64,000 nt of DNA from Magicicada septendecula (lineage: Eukaryota; Arthropoda; Insecta; Hemiptera; Cicadidae), in assembly GCA_034769895.1 (NCBI GenBank), contig CM068371.1, positions 400,225,469 to 400,289,468 on the forward strand, written 5' to 3'. How positions within the stretch are numbered: the first letter of the stretch is position 1; every line of letters begins with the position of its first letter. Positions 14,866 through 26,458 of the stretch are shown here, in pieces. Made by a program: the position numbers and the translations under genes. The notes under the pieces are model-generated. The model saw nothing but the letters and a program-made list of their open reading frames with translations. It was not told the DNA's origin and ran no database searches.

Positions 14866-15381
14866 GTGAATGAGCAGAACTTCCGTTACTGGGCTCAAGG
14901 AAACCCTGCTCAGCTTCACCAGCATCCATTACACAGTACCAAAGTTACTGTATAGTGTGCAGTGTCGTGTCATGGGGTGATAGGCCCTTACTTTTTTGAA
15001 GATGAACGAGGCACTGCTGTCACTGTGATGTCTGAACGTTATGTCAACATGCTAGAGACATGTTTGGCTCCAAGACTCCATACTTTTCCAAATCTTGACA
15101 TTCAGCACACCTGGTTTCAATAGGATGGAGCCACCTCACACACTGCCAGACAGTCTATGGCAGCAGTGAAACGTTTGTTTGGGGAACGCATAATTTCAAG
15201 GAATGCTAACATCGCTTGGCCGCCCCGATCACCGGACCTTTCAGTCTGTGACTTCTTTTTATGGGGACATCTGAAGAGCATCGTGTACCAAACTAGACCA
15301 AGAACCCTTGCTCAGCTCAAGACACAGATTGAAGAGGAAATCGCCAAAATCCCAGGTGACACATTGTGCCGCGCTATGTAA
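14866..15381 (+). pseudogene. Tc1/mariner-superfamily transposase relic
   Basis: One continuous frame carries NEQNFRYWAQGNP, GVIGPYFFED, a DGATSHTARQS segment (second catalytic Asp region) and WPPRSPDLSVCDFFLWG, a block typical of insect mariner-like transposases around the third catalytic residue. Two in-frame stops break it: a TAG where the family usually has Trp after the VTV motif (about 14953) and a TAG just before DGATSH (about 15122). The N-terminal DNA-binding half is missing. The right terminus is probably near 15575 (GTGCCACCCTGTAT). I saw no left terminus, so the element is 5'-truncated and inactive. Confidence 0.8.
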
Positions 15382-15579
15382 AACCTACAGAAACGACTTA
15401 CTTACTGAATGTGTACGGCAAAATGGGCAGCATTTAACTGATGTAATTTTTAAAAAGTGATGTCTAATGTAATTTCCAGTCTTGTAGAACATATTTTAAG
15501 CCGCAATAAAGTTTTGTAACGTTCCTTCATTTTTCTAATTATTTCAAAATTTCCCATTTCCCTGTGCCACCCTGTATCA

Positions 15580-17059
15580 ACAGAGCTTTAAAACATAAGA
15601 AGAATAAATGAGATAGAAAATATTAGCAAATTTGAGCAACCACGAAGTGAGGAATCCAAGGATGTTTTTTATTAGTCGAGAAATAACTATTTTTTAATAA
15701 TTTTTATTTTAATGACTGTATGTAGATATATTCCAGCAGTCTTATATTTGAGCAGAGATGATGTTCCTCTGATCTCAAAAAGTGTAGCATGGCCAGCAGA
15801 GTATTGTAGCCACAAGTGCCGCTCTGGACTGCCCCAGCTCATGTGGTAGGGAATGAATATCCCATGGATGAAGCACCAAGTAAAAGAAAAAATATATATA
15901 TAATAATAATGATATATCTCAGATTACAGTAACTATCTAATAAGAATAAATTAAGTGAAAAGAAAAAAACTAAAGATCAACTACGAAGAAGCAGGTATAG
16001 AAGTGGGTAGGAAGACAAGGAATATAATAAACAATAAATATCATAAGCAATTATTTCATCCATACTAAACGTATGATCTGAATTAATCACTTCTGGAGGA
16101 GAGCAATCTGTAGCATGACAGAAAATCCACCTTGTTATAATTCAAAAAATAAGCAAGTATAGAATAAAAACAAACTGGCATAAAGAATAATTACTATAAT
16201 AATTAATCAAGAACAACAGTAAACTGAAATTCTAGATCCAAAGAAGTCAAGTTCATTAAAACCAATTTAAGTGATAGTCCAACTTATATAGTAGATATAC
16301 CCAGGCAGGTAAGGAAAAACCACGTATAAACAAAACCACCGAATAATGAAATAACTAGTGAAAAAACAGTACCACATTATAAAAATAAAACCCCCAAAAA
16401 AGTTAACATAAGAAAAGTACAATACAAAAAATAAAAACAATGTAAATTAAGTATAAGTAAAAATATTAGATATATGATTAAAGGTGTACAAGGGTAATAA
16501 TATCTTTATTATGTTTTAATAATATCAATTAATCAAAAACAATGTTGTAATTAAGTAAGGGTAATTTAGTTGTTAAGATTTTATTAGAATTGTATGTCAG
16601 AAAAGATGAAATAGTAGTAAACTTGGTAATTGGACTAACATAAAAATATAGGCCAAATTGTAAATCTCACCAACATTATAAATTATTAGTAAATAAGTTA
16701 ATGAAACTAATTAAATGAATGAAAATTGTTGAGTGTAACTCGCTAACCATTTATAATAAATGTAACAACACTTTGTGAAAGTAATTAAGAAATGTATAGG
16801 ATATTATTAGAAAAAATGCAAGTGTAATAAACACTGGAGTCTAAAGAAAAGCCTAAATTGAAGGTAGTGTTCAAATTAGCTAAGTAAATCATCAAATTAC
16901 TAAGAATTAAATAAACCAAATCATAATAATTCAATCAATGATCTTGTTTAAGGATAATCAGAATCTAACATATACTGTAAAACATTCAATTTGTAAGGAA
17001 GTAAAGTAGTTAAGGCCTACAACATAATATACTGTAAATATGGCTTTTGAGTTAAAAAA
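15580..17059. other. AT-rich sequence without recognisable genes
   Basis: Very AT-rich with many short stops on both strands. I see no coding frame, RNA gene or ordered repeat. It lies between the end of the array and the inverted Helentron-like unit, and forms most of the loop of an inverted pair of element ends (14135-14435 versus 17060-17370). Confidence 0.4.
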
Positions 17060-17104
17060 ATATCGGTATGGAGAATCATACATGACTTCCATATTCTAAG
17101 ATTT

Positions 17105-17370
17105 ATATTTAAAAACATTTTCGAAATGAAATATTACCATAGAAACTACTTCTTTCTACTTACTGCTTCAGCCTTAACCACAGTACTGTGGTCACTAACG
17201 TATACCACCTCGCGATATCGCACTCGATTTTCACTGATGATGGAAGTCGATGGCATTGGTGAAACGTCTGGTTTTGTAGAAAACATTGGACTACGGCCAA
17301 ATATCCCAGGAAGGAATTTTAACAAAAACTACTTCTTTGTTGCCGATAACGTTGTACACATATTGTAATA
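17105..17370 (-). repeat. Foldback arm carried by the inverted element
   Basis: This is the reverse complement of the arm in unit A, including CCACAGTACTGTGG and the TTCCTTCCTGG region. Together with 14135-14435 it forms a long inverted repeat around a loop of about 2.6 kb. Confidence 0.75.
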
Positions 17371-20300
17371 TAATTAAAATATTACAAATAAAAATAAAAA
17401 TATAATTATAATTGAAATATGTTGGTATGTATTGATATTTTGTTTATCACTGGATCAGTCTGACTCCTTAAAGTCCCACTGGTTAGGCTAGTCAATGGTA
17501 ATATAATTTCAAGTGTAATAATAAACAAAATATAAAGATATTGATGATAAGAATATGTTATAACTAGGTGTGTTTGATTGATAAATAACAAATACATCAA
17601 ACTTTAAAAATTTTGCAAATATTTTTTCTTGTTCTTGTATCGAATTTGATTGAATGACTTAATTTAATTAATTAATAATTAATTAATTAGTTGAATTTGT
17701 AATTTCCTTCTATATCTATTCTCTCAATGTGAATTATGTTTTTGCTTAATAAAAAATAATAATAACATTAATGGTAGAAATAAAAACAATGCTGGTAACT
17801 GAATAATGATTTACGTTTATTCATTCAAAATTGTGCGCCAGTCAAACTGCGCATGTCCCAGGCACTGGCGAATATTCGCCACAGTCGGCAGTGAGAAAAA
17901 TCAACAAATATATTTTTTACAAGTTTAAATTTATGGTTCTTTTAACGAGTCGAAATGGTCAGAGGGCAAGGAACAAGATACATTCAACAGGTATTCTTAA
18001 ACTAAATGTTAATATCTGAAATAGAACAGAATTATTATTACAATTGTCAATTAGAAAGAAATTATTTAAATTTCGAACCAAGTCGAAGAAATGACGTCAC
18101 TCCTCTCCAGGAAGCACTGGCTGATCGTCTTTATAGAAATTCAGCAATGGCCGCCGTCTGCTCGATTTCAACTGCTACGATGCTGTTGGAATTGAAGATC
18201 TTCTCCCACAGAAATAAAACGATGTTCCCTTTTTCTGCGAAGTGGTGTTGGTCCAAAATATAGTGTTGAATGTTCCCTACTCGTCTGCGATGTCGAATTC
18301 TGGATGGATCTCTTGTGTAGTGTGGTGTTCAAATATGTGCGTTGGTTTTCTGTGAATTCGTTCCAAAAATTGTTCAAAATGGCTGTCGATTTCTGGTGTT
18401 GCGTTTTATGGTGTTATACTGTGTTTTTGGAAACTTGTGAAGTGTTAGACATTGATAGATAAAGTTATTTCACTTGTTAGTTCATCTCCGTTACACGCCA
18501 CATAACCACACTTGGTTTTAATACAAATTATTTGGTTTTCAATACTCCACTAACACATTTTTCAACTGTTCAGCTTTGCGATTAACAATAGACTAATAGA
18601 CGCAACGTCATCGTTTTAGGGCAATTTGTGGTATGTCTTTTTCCTCTTCATATTGTTTAATTATAAAATATCTGTCTAAGACTTGTTTCACTATCTAACT
18701 ATACATAACAAGTTTTCTTATTTTTTACTGTATTTCAAATATTTCTTAATTTTACATGAATCTAACTATTCAGTAATATTGATTATTTAATTTTACATCT
18801 TTTGATATATAGCTGGGTTTGTTTCACACACATTTAAGCCCAAAAATTACAATTTTACATAATGATTGTATGCCCCATATTTTGTACAAATTCAGTGTTT
18901 TAAAGATTTTTATTTGTTTTTTCGGTATAATCTTTCTATGGAATATACTTAATAACTCCGTAATTACTTTGTTGTTAATAATTTGGTTATTAAAACATTT
19001 CAATATTGATTAATTTGCTGTTTAGTCTGATTTGATTACTATCATAAGCCTATTTTTGACTGTTTCCAAAAGAAGTTAATTTTCTTTCTTTTGTCATTCT
19101 ATTTGCTATTAACTGTATCTGCATTAATTATATTTTCAATTTCTGTATTGTATGTATTGAATTCTATTCCTATTACATAGATTAATTCTTTGATAGATAA
19201 TTTTTTGGTTTATAGGCCAGTCTGTGTTTACTACAATGGTGTCTTGGCTGGTCTGTTTGTACATTATACATGGTTTACTGTTTTGAATAAAATTATTACA
19301 TTTTTATGCCCTACTTGCCTCTCTGACTTACACAATGGAAAATTAAATGACATGATTTTAAAATACAATAGAATATCTTGTATCTATTAAACCTTCTTTA
19401 TACTAATAACATCATTGAACCATAACATGAACATCTTATGCCTAATTTTAACAAAAACATCTTATTATCAACTATTTTCCATATATCACCTAATTTTAAC
19501 AAAAACATCTTATTCCTATTATTTTTTACTGTATCATCAAATGATAACAAAATAGCTTATCCTAGACATAATTTAATTTAAAAAAAATAAAAAAACTCCT
19601 ATTACTAGTAACACTGTCAGTCACTAACTGTCTTGTGTATTATGTTTCTTTTGAAAACACTTTAACTGTGATCAAAAAACATCTTGTATCTATTTACACC
19701 TTACATCTAAAATATTATCTAATTAATAATAAATAACAAACATCTTAATATTAGTCATACCTTCAGTTATGAACTGTCCTTTGGTATTTTTGTCCTTCTC
19801 ACCATTTACTTAGCTATAATTAAAGAAAACATTTTATATGTAATAGTTTTTCTTATATCTAATTTAAAAACTCTTATTACTGGTAATGTTGTCAGTCCTT
19901 AGACTGCCTTTCATTCCAATGGTTTTATTATTATTATTCTACACTCATGGTAGTCTTTTTATAATACTTAAACTTCATTGAAGATTTTTTCATAGATTTT
20001 TTAACTATGTTTCTCACTATACACTCTGTAGTTTCTTAATTTTGTTATCTCACTTCACTTTATTGGATTCTACACTCTGGTAGTCTTTTTAGTGAGTTCT
20101 ACACTATGGTAGTCTCTTTTGACATTTTTTAACATATTACACTTACAACTAATATACAATTTGTGTTTTATAGTATTGTATCTTGTAACTTGTTTGGGGT
20201 TTACCTATATCGGTTTCAATTTTGTCTCATGGTATTTATTATATGACTAACATTTTGTTTTGGCATATCTCTTCCTGTTTCTGGTCTCTTTGTTGGAATC

Positions 20301-20940
20301 TTGATATGTTTCGTCCCTTCTTCAAATATCACATTAGTAGTTTCCTTATTAAAATGGTTTCATGACAGATTATTTCCTTTTTTATGGTCCTTCCCTTTTT
20401 GTACTGCTTCCCCAATCTACTGGGTATACTGCTGGTTTAACTGGTTTTTTCATAGTAGGTTATTTTAATTAATGGTTTTCTTTATTATCTTCCATTTTTA
20501 TTAACATTTTATAGACTTAATTATACAGTTTCTAGGGTAATCCTTAAACAATTTATTCCTCTCACTCACTATGGAACTTTCTCTTTTATTTATGTAACAT
20601 TAATTCAAATGTTTAGTGTGATAATTTTGTTATGTTACAATATATATAAAAAATATGCATAAAATTAATGGCTTGTATAAGTTAATGATTGATCTCCATT
20701 AAGTAGTGCTCAAGTTGCAAAGTTTTAATATTATGATGTCCGTAATTAAAACATCAGAGCAGGTTTAGTGTGTATGAGGGTACACCGTAGACAAAAATTT
20801 TCAACATTTCCTATTGAGCGTTGCTTAGAGTAAAGCTGCGAATCTACAGTGTACATTTCACAGAACAAATACGCGGAAAAGAAGGAGCACTCCGAAGTCA
20901 CTCATGGACCCTCAGCATCTTGCAGAGGGTTCATTCCCTA
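17371..20940. other. Interior of the inverted Helentron-like element
   Basis: 3.6 kb, strongly AT-rich. Open frames are short and none resembles a Rep or helicase domain. Visible small repeats are AACAAAAACATCTTAT with a preceding CTAATTTT (about 19440-19515) and CTACACT.TGGTAGTCT (about 19940, 20070, 20097). A less AT-rich patch at about 18075-18400 contains TGACGTCA. I assign no function. Confidence 0.45.
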
Positions 20941-21400
20941 AAGACGAAAAGTCTGTCTCGTTACAGGTAAACTACCCCTTTCCCTTAACCGATCTTCACC
21001 AAAAACAATAGGTCTTGAGAACTCTACAATTTAGGGCTGTATGCAAATAATCTTTTGATTCTGTTTGAATTTGCGGCTGTTATCGTTTGCCAAAAAAAAA
21101 TTTCCCTTGATAAAAAAAACCGTTGCAGGTAAACTGCCCCTTTCCCTCAACCGATCTTCACCAAAAACAATAGGTCATGAGTACTCTACAAATCAGGGCT
21201 GTACGCAAAAAATTATTTGATTCTGTTTGAATTTGCGGCAGTTATCGTTTGCCATAGAAAAAAAATCTACACACAGACACTTTTCGAAAAACGACTTTTT
21301 TTCATGTTTTGAGTGTAGTACAATCAGAATCTGCAATAATCTCGAACACGATTTTTTTTGCCATCACCATACTTCCATTTCCTTAAGGAATATGGAAGTA

Positions 21401-22540
21401 AAAACTAGGAGTTGATTGTTAAACGTCAAGGAGAACACATCAGAACGATATAGCTAAAAAAGATAAAACATTTTTTGACAAGAATTGAGCGTCAGAAAGA
21501 AAATTTTAAATATGAGTGTTCCATACAAAAATTAAATAAAAGAAACTAAACCATTACTTTTACGAAAATTGGCAATTATAAACAAGATATCGGAACAGCC
21601 CAGGCACTAATCAAAAATTTTCTAATGTGAATATCATCACAACATTCTGGACGAACTATTTGAACGAATACACTATTAACCAACACCTATTACCGAACCA
21701 AAAAACGGATCACTAATACGGAATAATCACACTACAACGAAGAAAATTAATAACTACTGCTCTGATGAGGAACAATTGAAGAATAAACATTTATTTGGAG
21801 GCGAATCGTCGAGAAGATCTTGGTGTAATTACGCAGCAAGAAGGCTTCAATCAGCTGTGATGATGTCAGTCCATGCCTAGCCTGTGGTTCGAACAATACA
21901 ATTTTTACTAAGATTTTTATAATAAATATTATTTCTATTTTATTAATTAAGAACATTTACTTGTAAGTATTGTACTTTTTAGCATTGCTCTTTTCTGATT
22001 TTTGATAACAGTTAAAAGAACCTATGAATTTTAAAATGTTAATAATTTAAATAAAAGAAACCAAAACAACCTGAGATAAGAGTTTCGAGCTGTGAATCAG
22101 TATTTCGACTCAAAGTCGATTAATCGCAACGAGATCAATAAATTCATTTAAATATTCCATTTTTGAGTTTTATTTCTTTGAAAAACATATATTTAAAAGA
22201 ATTTCAGATAGTACTAGAAACCTGGACATCAAGGAGGAAGAGAATAACATCGCAAGGAGTAAAATCACCGAATATCCAAATACAACAAATCGATTATTCA
22301 ATTTCATAATCTATTTAACGCATTAAACAAATTATTCATAAACAATCAAAATAAATAAAATAAGGAAGGAATTAATATAACAACGAGGAGTAATATAATA
22401 AATAATAAACTAATAAATAATTAATAAACAATAAAAGAAAAACAAATTTTTTTTTCTCAATAAATTAAATTTAAACAAAATTTTCACATTTTCCATATTT
22501 ATTTTTGTAACATAACAAACCGTATCGTTACAATATCTAT
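21401..22540. other. AT-rich sequence, possibly degraded 3' LTR region of copy 1
   Basis: No coding frame. The position suggests the 3' LTR of the minus-strand retrotransposon to its right, but I could not align it convincingly to the LTR at 25433-26303. A GTTACA at 22527-22532 could mark an LTR start on the minus strand. Confidence 0.3.
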
Positions 22541-22795
22541 TTAGCATTTTCATCATCAATTGGTTCTGGTGATTCCCAGTCATTCATAATAATTTGATTT
22601 ATTGAATGGGCATTTAGATATAACCTTACTCACCTTCTTCCTTCCAACAACCACTAACGGATTTACATAGAGTGACACCGATCTCTCAATAACATCCCCC
22701 TCCACTAATTTCTCCAACTCCACTTGAACCATTTTCCTCTTACAACAAAGCACCTGATACCCTCTTTGTACATAGGATGTGTGTTCTCGCACCAC
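22541..22795 (-). pseudogene. Remnant of reverse transcriptase start joined to pol C-terminus
   Basis: The minus-strand frame reads VQVELEKLVEGDVIERSVS, then YVNPLVVVGRK, matching the segment at the start of Ty3/gypsy reverse transcriptases where the linker Lys-rich helix precedes a Pro-Leu-Val-Val strand. The catalytic YxDD core is absent. About 50 bases further a second frame reads DWESPEPIDDENAK and stops, resembling a pol C-terminus. The whole of RT, RNase H and integrase between these points is deleted. Confidence rests on the RT signature only. Confidence 0.55.
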
Positions 22796-23649
22796 CAGCT
22801 CATTCCCTTATCAGTTCCTGGCCCTTTCAGGTAACTCCACAACCCACTTTAAAACTTTTCACCTCCCGCCACAACGCCTTTGCGTTGAGGACTCCTTACA
22901 CCTCCACCCTCACTACAAAATTTATGTACCGTGCTCTCACTTATTTACTCCACTTTCATCACTCCCTTTCTCTCAACACACATTCACTCTCGCTACTGTG
23001 TCCCTACTAATACTCCGTTTCTGTATTTCTTTTATTCCAGAAATTCTTACTTTGTCTAATACCCATGTAAAGTTAACTCTGACGGACTCAATGCCTTATT
23101 GAAATAATCATCACCCAAATTCCATCTTTTACAACATTTTACATTAAGTTAATTGTTGAAAATTACATTAGAAAATTTATAACTTACCTTATAATGACAA
23201 TATAACTCAATACCTAAACACATTGTATGTTTAATCATTTACTATTTATTATAAAATCTAAATCTCAGAAAAATCATTTAAATTCATCACCAAATTTATC
23301 TGTACAACATTTTAAATTAATTAATTAATCTCCAATTATTTAATTCAGTCAGTTTTTTAAAACACTAATTTCCTTTAATTACATTATAAAATTCACAATT
23401 ACTCTCATTATTTATTTAGTCTGATAAAATGTTATTATTATTATTAAATAAATTCCTATCACTTACATACATTGTTTACATAAAATACAGAGTACACCAT
23501 AATCTATTACACAAATACATTTGACATCAACACAAAAGTATATACAATCCACACTATTATCTGTTATAGTTTACCTCAAATCATTTCATAATTCAGTCCA
23601 TTTCAGAACCCCCTACTCACATAGTTAAATGTCCATGAACAATAATTAT
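22796..23649. other. Internal region of copy 1 with no clear frame
   Basis: By position this should contain the protease. I see no DTG or DSG motif in a sustained frame. It is AT-rich, with overlapping plus-strand frames at 22777-23102 that are Ser/Leu/Thr-rich and not convincing. Confidence 0.3.
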
Positions 23650-23871
23650 TTACCCTCCATCATCAAATAATAATCTTGTCTTACGTCTACACAATTCATT
23701 TATAATTAAGTGCATTTTGTTATTACTTTTATAATAACTATTTGTTTTTTCAAATGGTTTCATTACCCCGTAACAATGTTTTACAGGAGTACCCCACTTT
23801 ATTATCAAATCATATAACCTGTCTACATCAGTAATTCTGGTCTTGTCACCATCAGTATTATTATCTGTCAC
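23650..23871 (-). pseudogene. Conserved gag-pro junction segment of copy 1 (FDDGG end)
   Basis: A 73-residue frame ends INELCRRKTRLLFDDGG. It aligns with the end of the copy 2 frame at 35864-36256 (KNELCYIKIRLNYDDGG), including a shared Asp-Arg...Tyr-Asp-x-Ile-Ile and Val-x-x-x-Tyr-Gly stretch. Conservation between two diverged copies argues that it was translated. I do not recognise the domain. Confidence 0.5.
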
Positions 23872-24045
23872 TCTTAAGCATTTTATCCTCTCCTTATTTT
23901 CAGAGTCATCTACTATTAATATCCCATGTCTGTGTACAGGTTAAGTAGTCAATATAATTATCAACGTTATCATCATCTATTGCTGCACCATTCTCACAAC
24001 AAGGTAAGTTTTTTATTTTATTCACTCTCTCAACCCTTATTCTTT

Positions 24046-24386
24046 CTAATAATTCTTCATAACTTCTACTAACATCACACAACCCACCTCTCTCTCTCTC
24101 AACTTGAACAACTCTATATCTCTCACTCTCTCACAATACCTCTCATCATAACACCATTTTACTTTTTCTCTATCATTCCATCCAGAGGGTACTAAATCAT
24201 AAAAACACCTCCTGGCTCTTCCAGGAACACCACAAAAACTCAGGGAACAATTTGAAAACACATCGTTTTCCACTAAGGGACTCTCGCCCTTCAAAAACAC
24301 TTGTAAATACCTTGGTTCACAATAAACCTGGGGAAAATTTACCCTCTGCAACCCCTCTACCTGTAAACTCTCTTTCCACTCTTTCT
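24046..24386 (-). pseudogene. Cys-rich conserved region of copy 1
   Basis: The frame contains FCGVPGRARRCFYDLV and WCYDERYCERV, matching FCGKPSKARKCYSNFV and RCYDERYFERE in copy 2 (35262-35846). The spacing between the Cys pairs is similar in both. It lies directly downstream of the coiled-coil frame but in a different reading frame, so at least one shift separates them. No known zinc knuckle (CX2CX4HX4C) is present. Function unknown. Confidence 0.5.
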
Positions 24387-24953
24387 CTAACCATCGACAC
24401 TCACTACCACTCCATTATTAAATTCTACTTCCACTAAAACTTCATCACCACTATCATTATTCACAACCTTACTCTCTAACACCACATTTTTAATTATATC
24501 ATCATAATTCTCACCCCTACTTACCTTATTATATGTTACCTGATCGTCTTTATTCTCATTTAATTGGTCTGTCTCTCTGCCATTTTCTACCCCCACTATA
24601 CTCTCATAATTATCATTAACACCATTACAACCACTTACCTTATTATATGTACCATTTTCTACCTCCTCCTTTCTCTTTCTACTTTCGTTTACTTCGTCTT
24701 GTAATTGTTTTACAATAGCACTAAAATGTTCATCAACTTTTTCTAAACTTTTATTAATACTGACATTTTGTTGTTTTATTTCGTCTCTAATCTCATTCAA
24801 CTTTTCACTAAAATTACTCTTTATTTCATTATTTTGTTCATTTAATTTATCATTCATTTTAGTGTTTACTTCATCAAAATGACTATTTATTTTATCGTAC
24901 TTTTCATCAAAATTACTCTTTATTTCCTTGATTTCATTCTTTCGTTCATTCAT
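24387..24953 (-). pseudogene. Coiled-coil gag-like frame of copy 1
   Basis: A 188-residue frame rich in Lys, Glu, Asn and Asp. The first ~110 residues show heptad-like spacing of hydrophobic residues (FDEKYDKINSHFDEVNTKM, SNFSEKLNEIRDEIKQQ), typical of the N-terminal coiled coil of some gypsy-type Gag proteins. The last 80 residues are acidic and repeat-like (TYNKVSG, TYNKVSRGENYDDIIKNV). SGDEVLVEVE near the end matches SGDEVLVEIE in copy 2. The Met start at 24953 is plausible but the frame above it is closed. Confidence 0.55.
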
Positions 24954-25001
24954 ATTAATATCACTGACATCAAAATGACAATTTATTACATTAAATTGTT
25001 T

Positions 25002-25199
25002 TTATAAAAAACTCATTACATCATTATCGAATTTACTATTACATTTTGTTGAGGTTGGGGTTGACTGAGTACTTGAGTCGTCTATAGCTGATTCAGTTAG
25101 GCTGGGATCACTGATCCGATTCACTGGAGTCGAATGAACTCCCGGTTCCCCCATACCAGCTGACTCGCTCACTTCAAGCCCACTCTCTTTATTATCCAT
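25002..25199 (-). pseudogene. Short N-terminal gag-like frame of copy 1
   Basis: Sixty-five residues starting MDNKESGLEVSESAG, rich in Ser and Thr. Copy 2 has an analogous start at 34710 (MENNNNEVSLTDVSTES). It lies about 215 bases downstream of the primer site, the expected place for the gag start of this family. Probably the first segment of the broken Gag. Confidence 0.45.
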
Positions 25200-25386
25200 T
25201 TCTCAAATTGTTTGGATTGTATAAACCTGTCAAAATTATTACCATACACAATATATATGATTAACACATAACAAAATATTTCGATTATCCCTTAATCATA
25301 ACCTTATAATTATCGTCTATTTAGACGTAATTAAAATTTATGTATTTACCTTAAGCAACCCGCTCCGTTCTCCAAAACAGGCCCAT

Positions 25387-25413
25387 ATTTGCATAAATAC
25401 TATTTATGCAAAT
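25387..25413. promoter_or_regulatory. 27-bp palindrome in the leader next to the primer site
   Basis: ATTTGCATAAATA, a central C, then TATTTATGCAAAT is a perfect palindrome immediately downstream (minus strand) of the primer-binding site. Copy 2 has an imperfect counterpart at about 34535-34561. Position and symmetry suggest an RNA dimerisation hairpin; each arm also contains the octamer ATGCAAAT. Confidence 0.5.
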
Positions 25414-25431
25414 GTCCCTGTTCAGGCGCCA
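25414..25431 (-). promoter_or_regulatory. Primer-binding site, lysine-tRNA type
   Basis: The minus strand reads TGGCGCCTGAACAGGGAC, one base beyond the LTR. It differs at a single position from the well-known tRNA-Lys3 primer site. It fixes the orientation of copy 1 as minus and marks the inner edge of the 5' LTR. Confidence 0.8.
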
Positions 25432-25432
25432 A

Positions 25433-26303
25433 TGTAACTTTAATTATTTACCTTAAAACTTTGTCTTTTATTTTGCTTACCAACGAAGCTGTTGTGGCCT
25501 ATGTCTGCTTTCGGACGCTATATTTTAATTGTTATACTTACTAGGTCCAGTGTTCGTTGAGCGTATTTTGGAGAACAGAAATGGTTGATTATTATTATTG
25601 ATATTATTGACATTATTATGATACACACGCACATACGCTCACCCAGTACATAATTGAGATTTCCCCTTTGAGCTCATAATAATGTTAATTTTGAAAGCTT
25701 TCATTTTTTTTAATTTTGAAAAGAGAAAAAACCAAACTCAAGGTTTAGTCTCTTTGTTGTGTACTTAGCTGTTCATTTTCTTTCTTGGTGACTCGTAATA
25801 GTCCAGACTCTTTGTGAATTTGTTGTCACTTTTCACACTGCTTCTTTCACTATTTTATATTTCCGAAAACTGTCATTTTAATTTACATTTATCACTCTGT
25901 GTTTACATCATGACTCCGAATACTATTTTCCTTTAAAAAATCACATTGTTATGTACGGGCAAGACGAAAAACTGTATTCAGCCGGCGGGCGAGTGAACGG
26001 CCCATGTCCGTAGTTGTTAGATGTTAATTGCCGACTGCCTTTGTTACATTCACTGCAGAATGCTGTCAACGCCCTGCATTCCAAGTGACGTATTGCTAGG
26101 TTTGGCTCTGACGTCATACATCGTGACCTCTGTTTACAAAGTTCAAATATCATATGGCTAAAAATAACTGCTTTTCTTGCGTTCTGATGGTGACCTTGAC
26201 ATTAACTCATTCACATTGCATACGTCATTACAATTTCCAAATAAAATCTACAATTATTATTTCTCCCCAAATAACCCCAGGTGGGCCTAACTGTACTGTT
26301 ACA
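25433..26303 (-). repeat. 5' LTR of copy 1
   Basis: On the minus strand it begins TGTAACAGTACAG and ends AAAGTTACA (TGTAAC...GTTACA ends), 871 bp. Parts align with the copy 2 LTR: CAGTTTTCGGAAA followed by A-rich sequence, and TTCTGTTCTCCAA near the end. The adjoining leader (GGGCCTGTTTTGGAGA, TACGTCTAAATAGACG) is well conserved between the two copies. Confidence 0.65.
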
Positions 26304-26350
26304 CCCTCACAGAATGAATATCATTTAAAGGTGTAATTGTAATAGGAAGG

Positions 26351-26382
<32 letters not shown>

Positions 26383-26458
26383 AAGTTATTAAACGGTTCC
26401 TTAATAATAATATTTTAAAACATAATAAATAAATAAATAAAAATATATAATATTCATC

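Larger units (their letters stand above)
17060..21400 (-). mobile_element. Single inverted Helentron-like element with unique flanks
   Basis: Read on the minus strand it starts at about 21399 with ACTTCCATATTCC and the CCTTAAGG palindrome. A short linker and degenerate TG tract follow, then two monomers (21260-20941) and a 3.6-kb interior. It ends with a foldback arm (17370-17105), the subterminal repeat (17096-17085), a hairpin with one mismatch (17082-17067) and CGATA at 17060. Both outer flanks are T-rich on this strand, compatible with Helentron insertion into T runs. Because this copy is not fused to neighbours, it defines the ends inferred from the array junctions. Confidence 0.65.
22541..25432 (-). 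mobile_element. Body of a gypsy-type LTR retrotransposon (copy 1), internally deleted
   Basis: Reading leftward from the 5' LTR at 25433-26303: primer site, leader, a Ser/Thr-rich N-terminal frame (25199-25002), a coiled-coil frame (24953-24387), a Cys-containing region (about 24386-24046), a region ending FDDGG (23871-23650), then the first part of a reverse transcriptase fused to a pol C-terminal tail near 22640. Frames are separated by shifts. The same order of gag-like segments is seen in copy 2 (33485-38854), which lacks pol. Confidence 0.65.

Noticed and set aside
22777-23102. Overlapping plus-strand frames of 77 and 107 codons
   Set aside because: Ser/Leu/Thr-rich, lie within the minus-strand retrotransposon body, and have no known domain.
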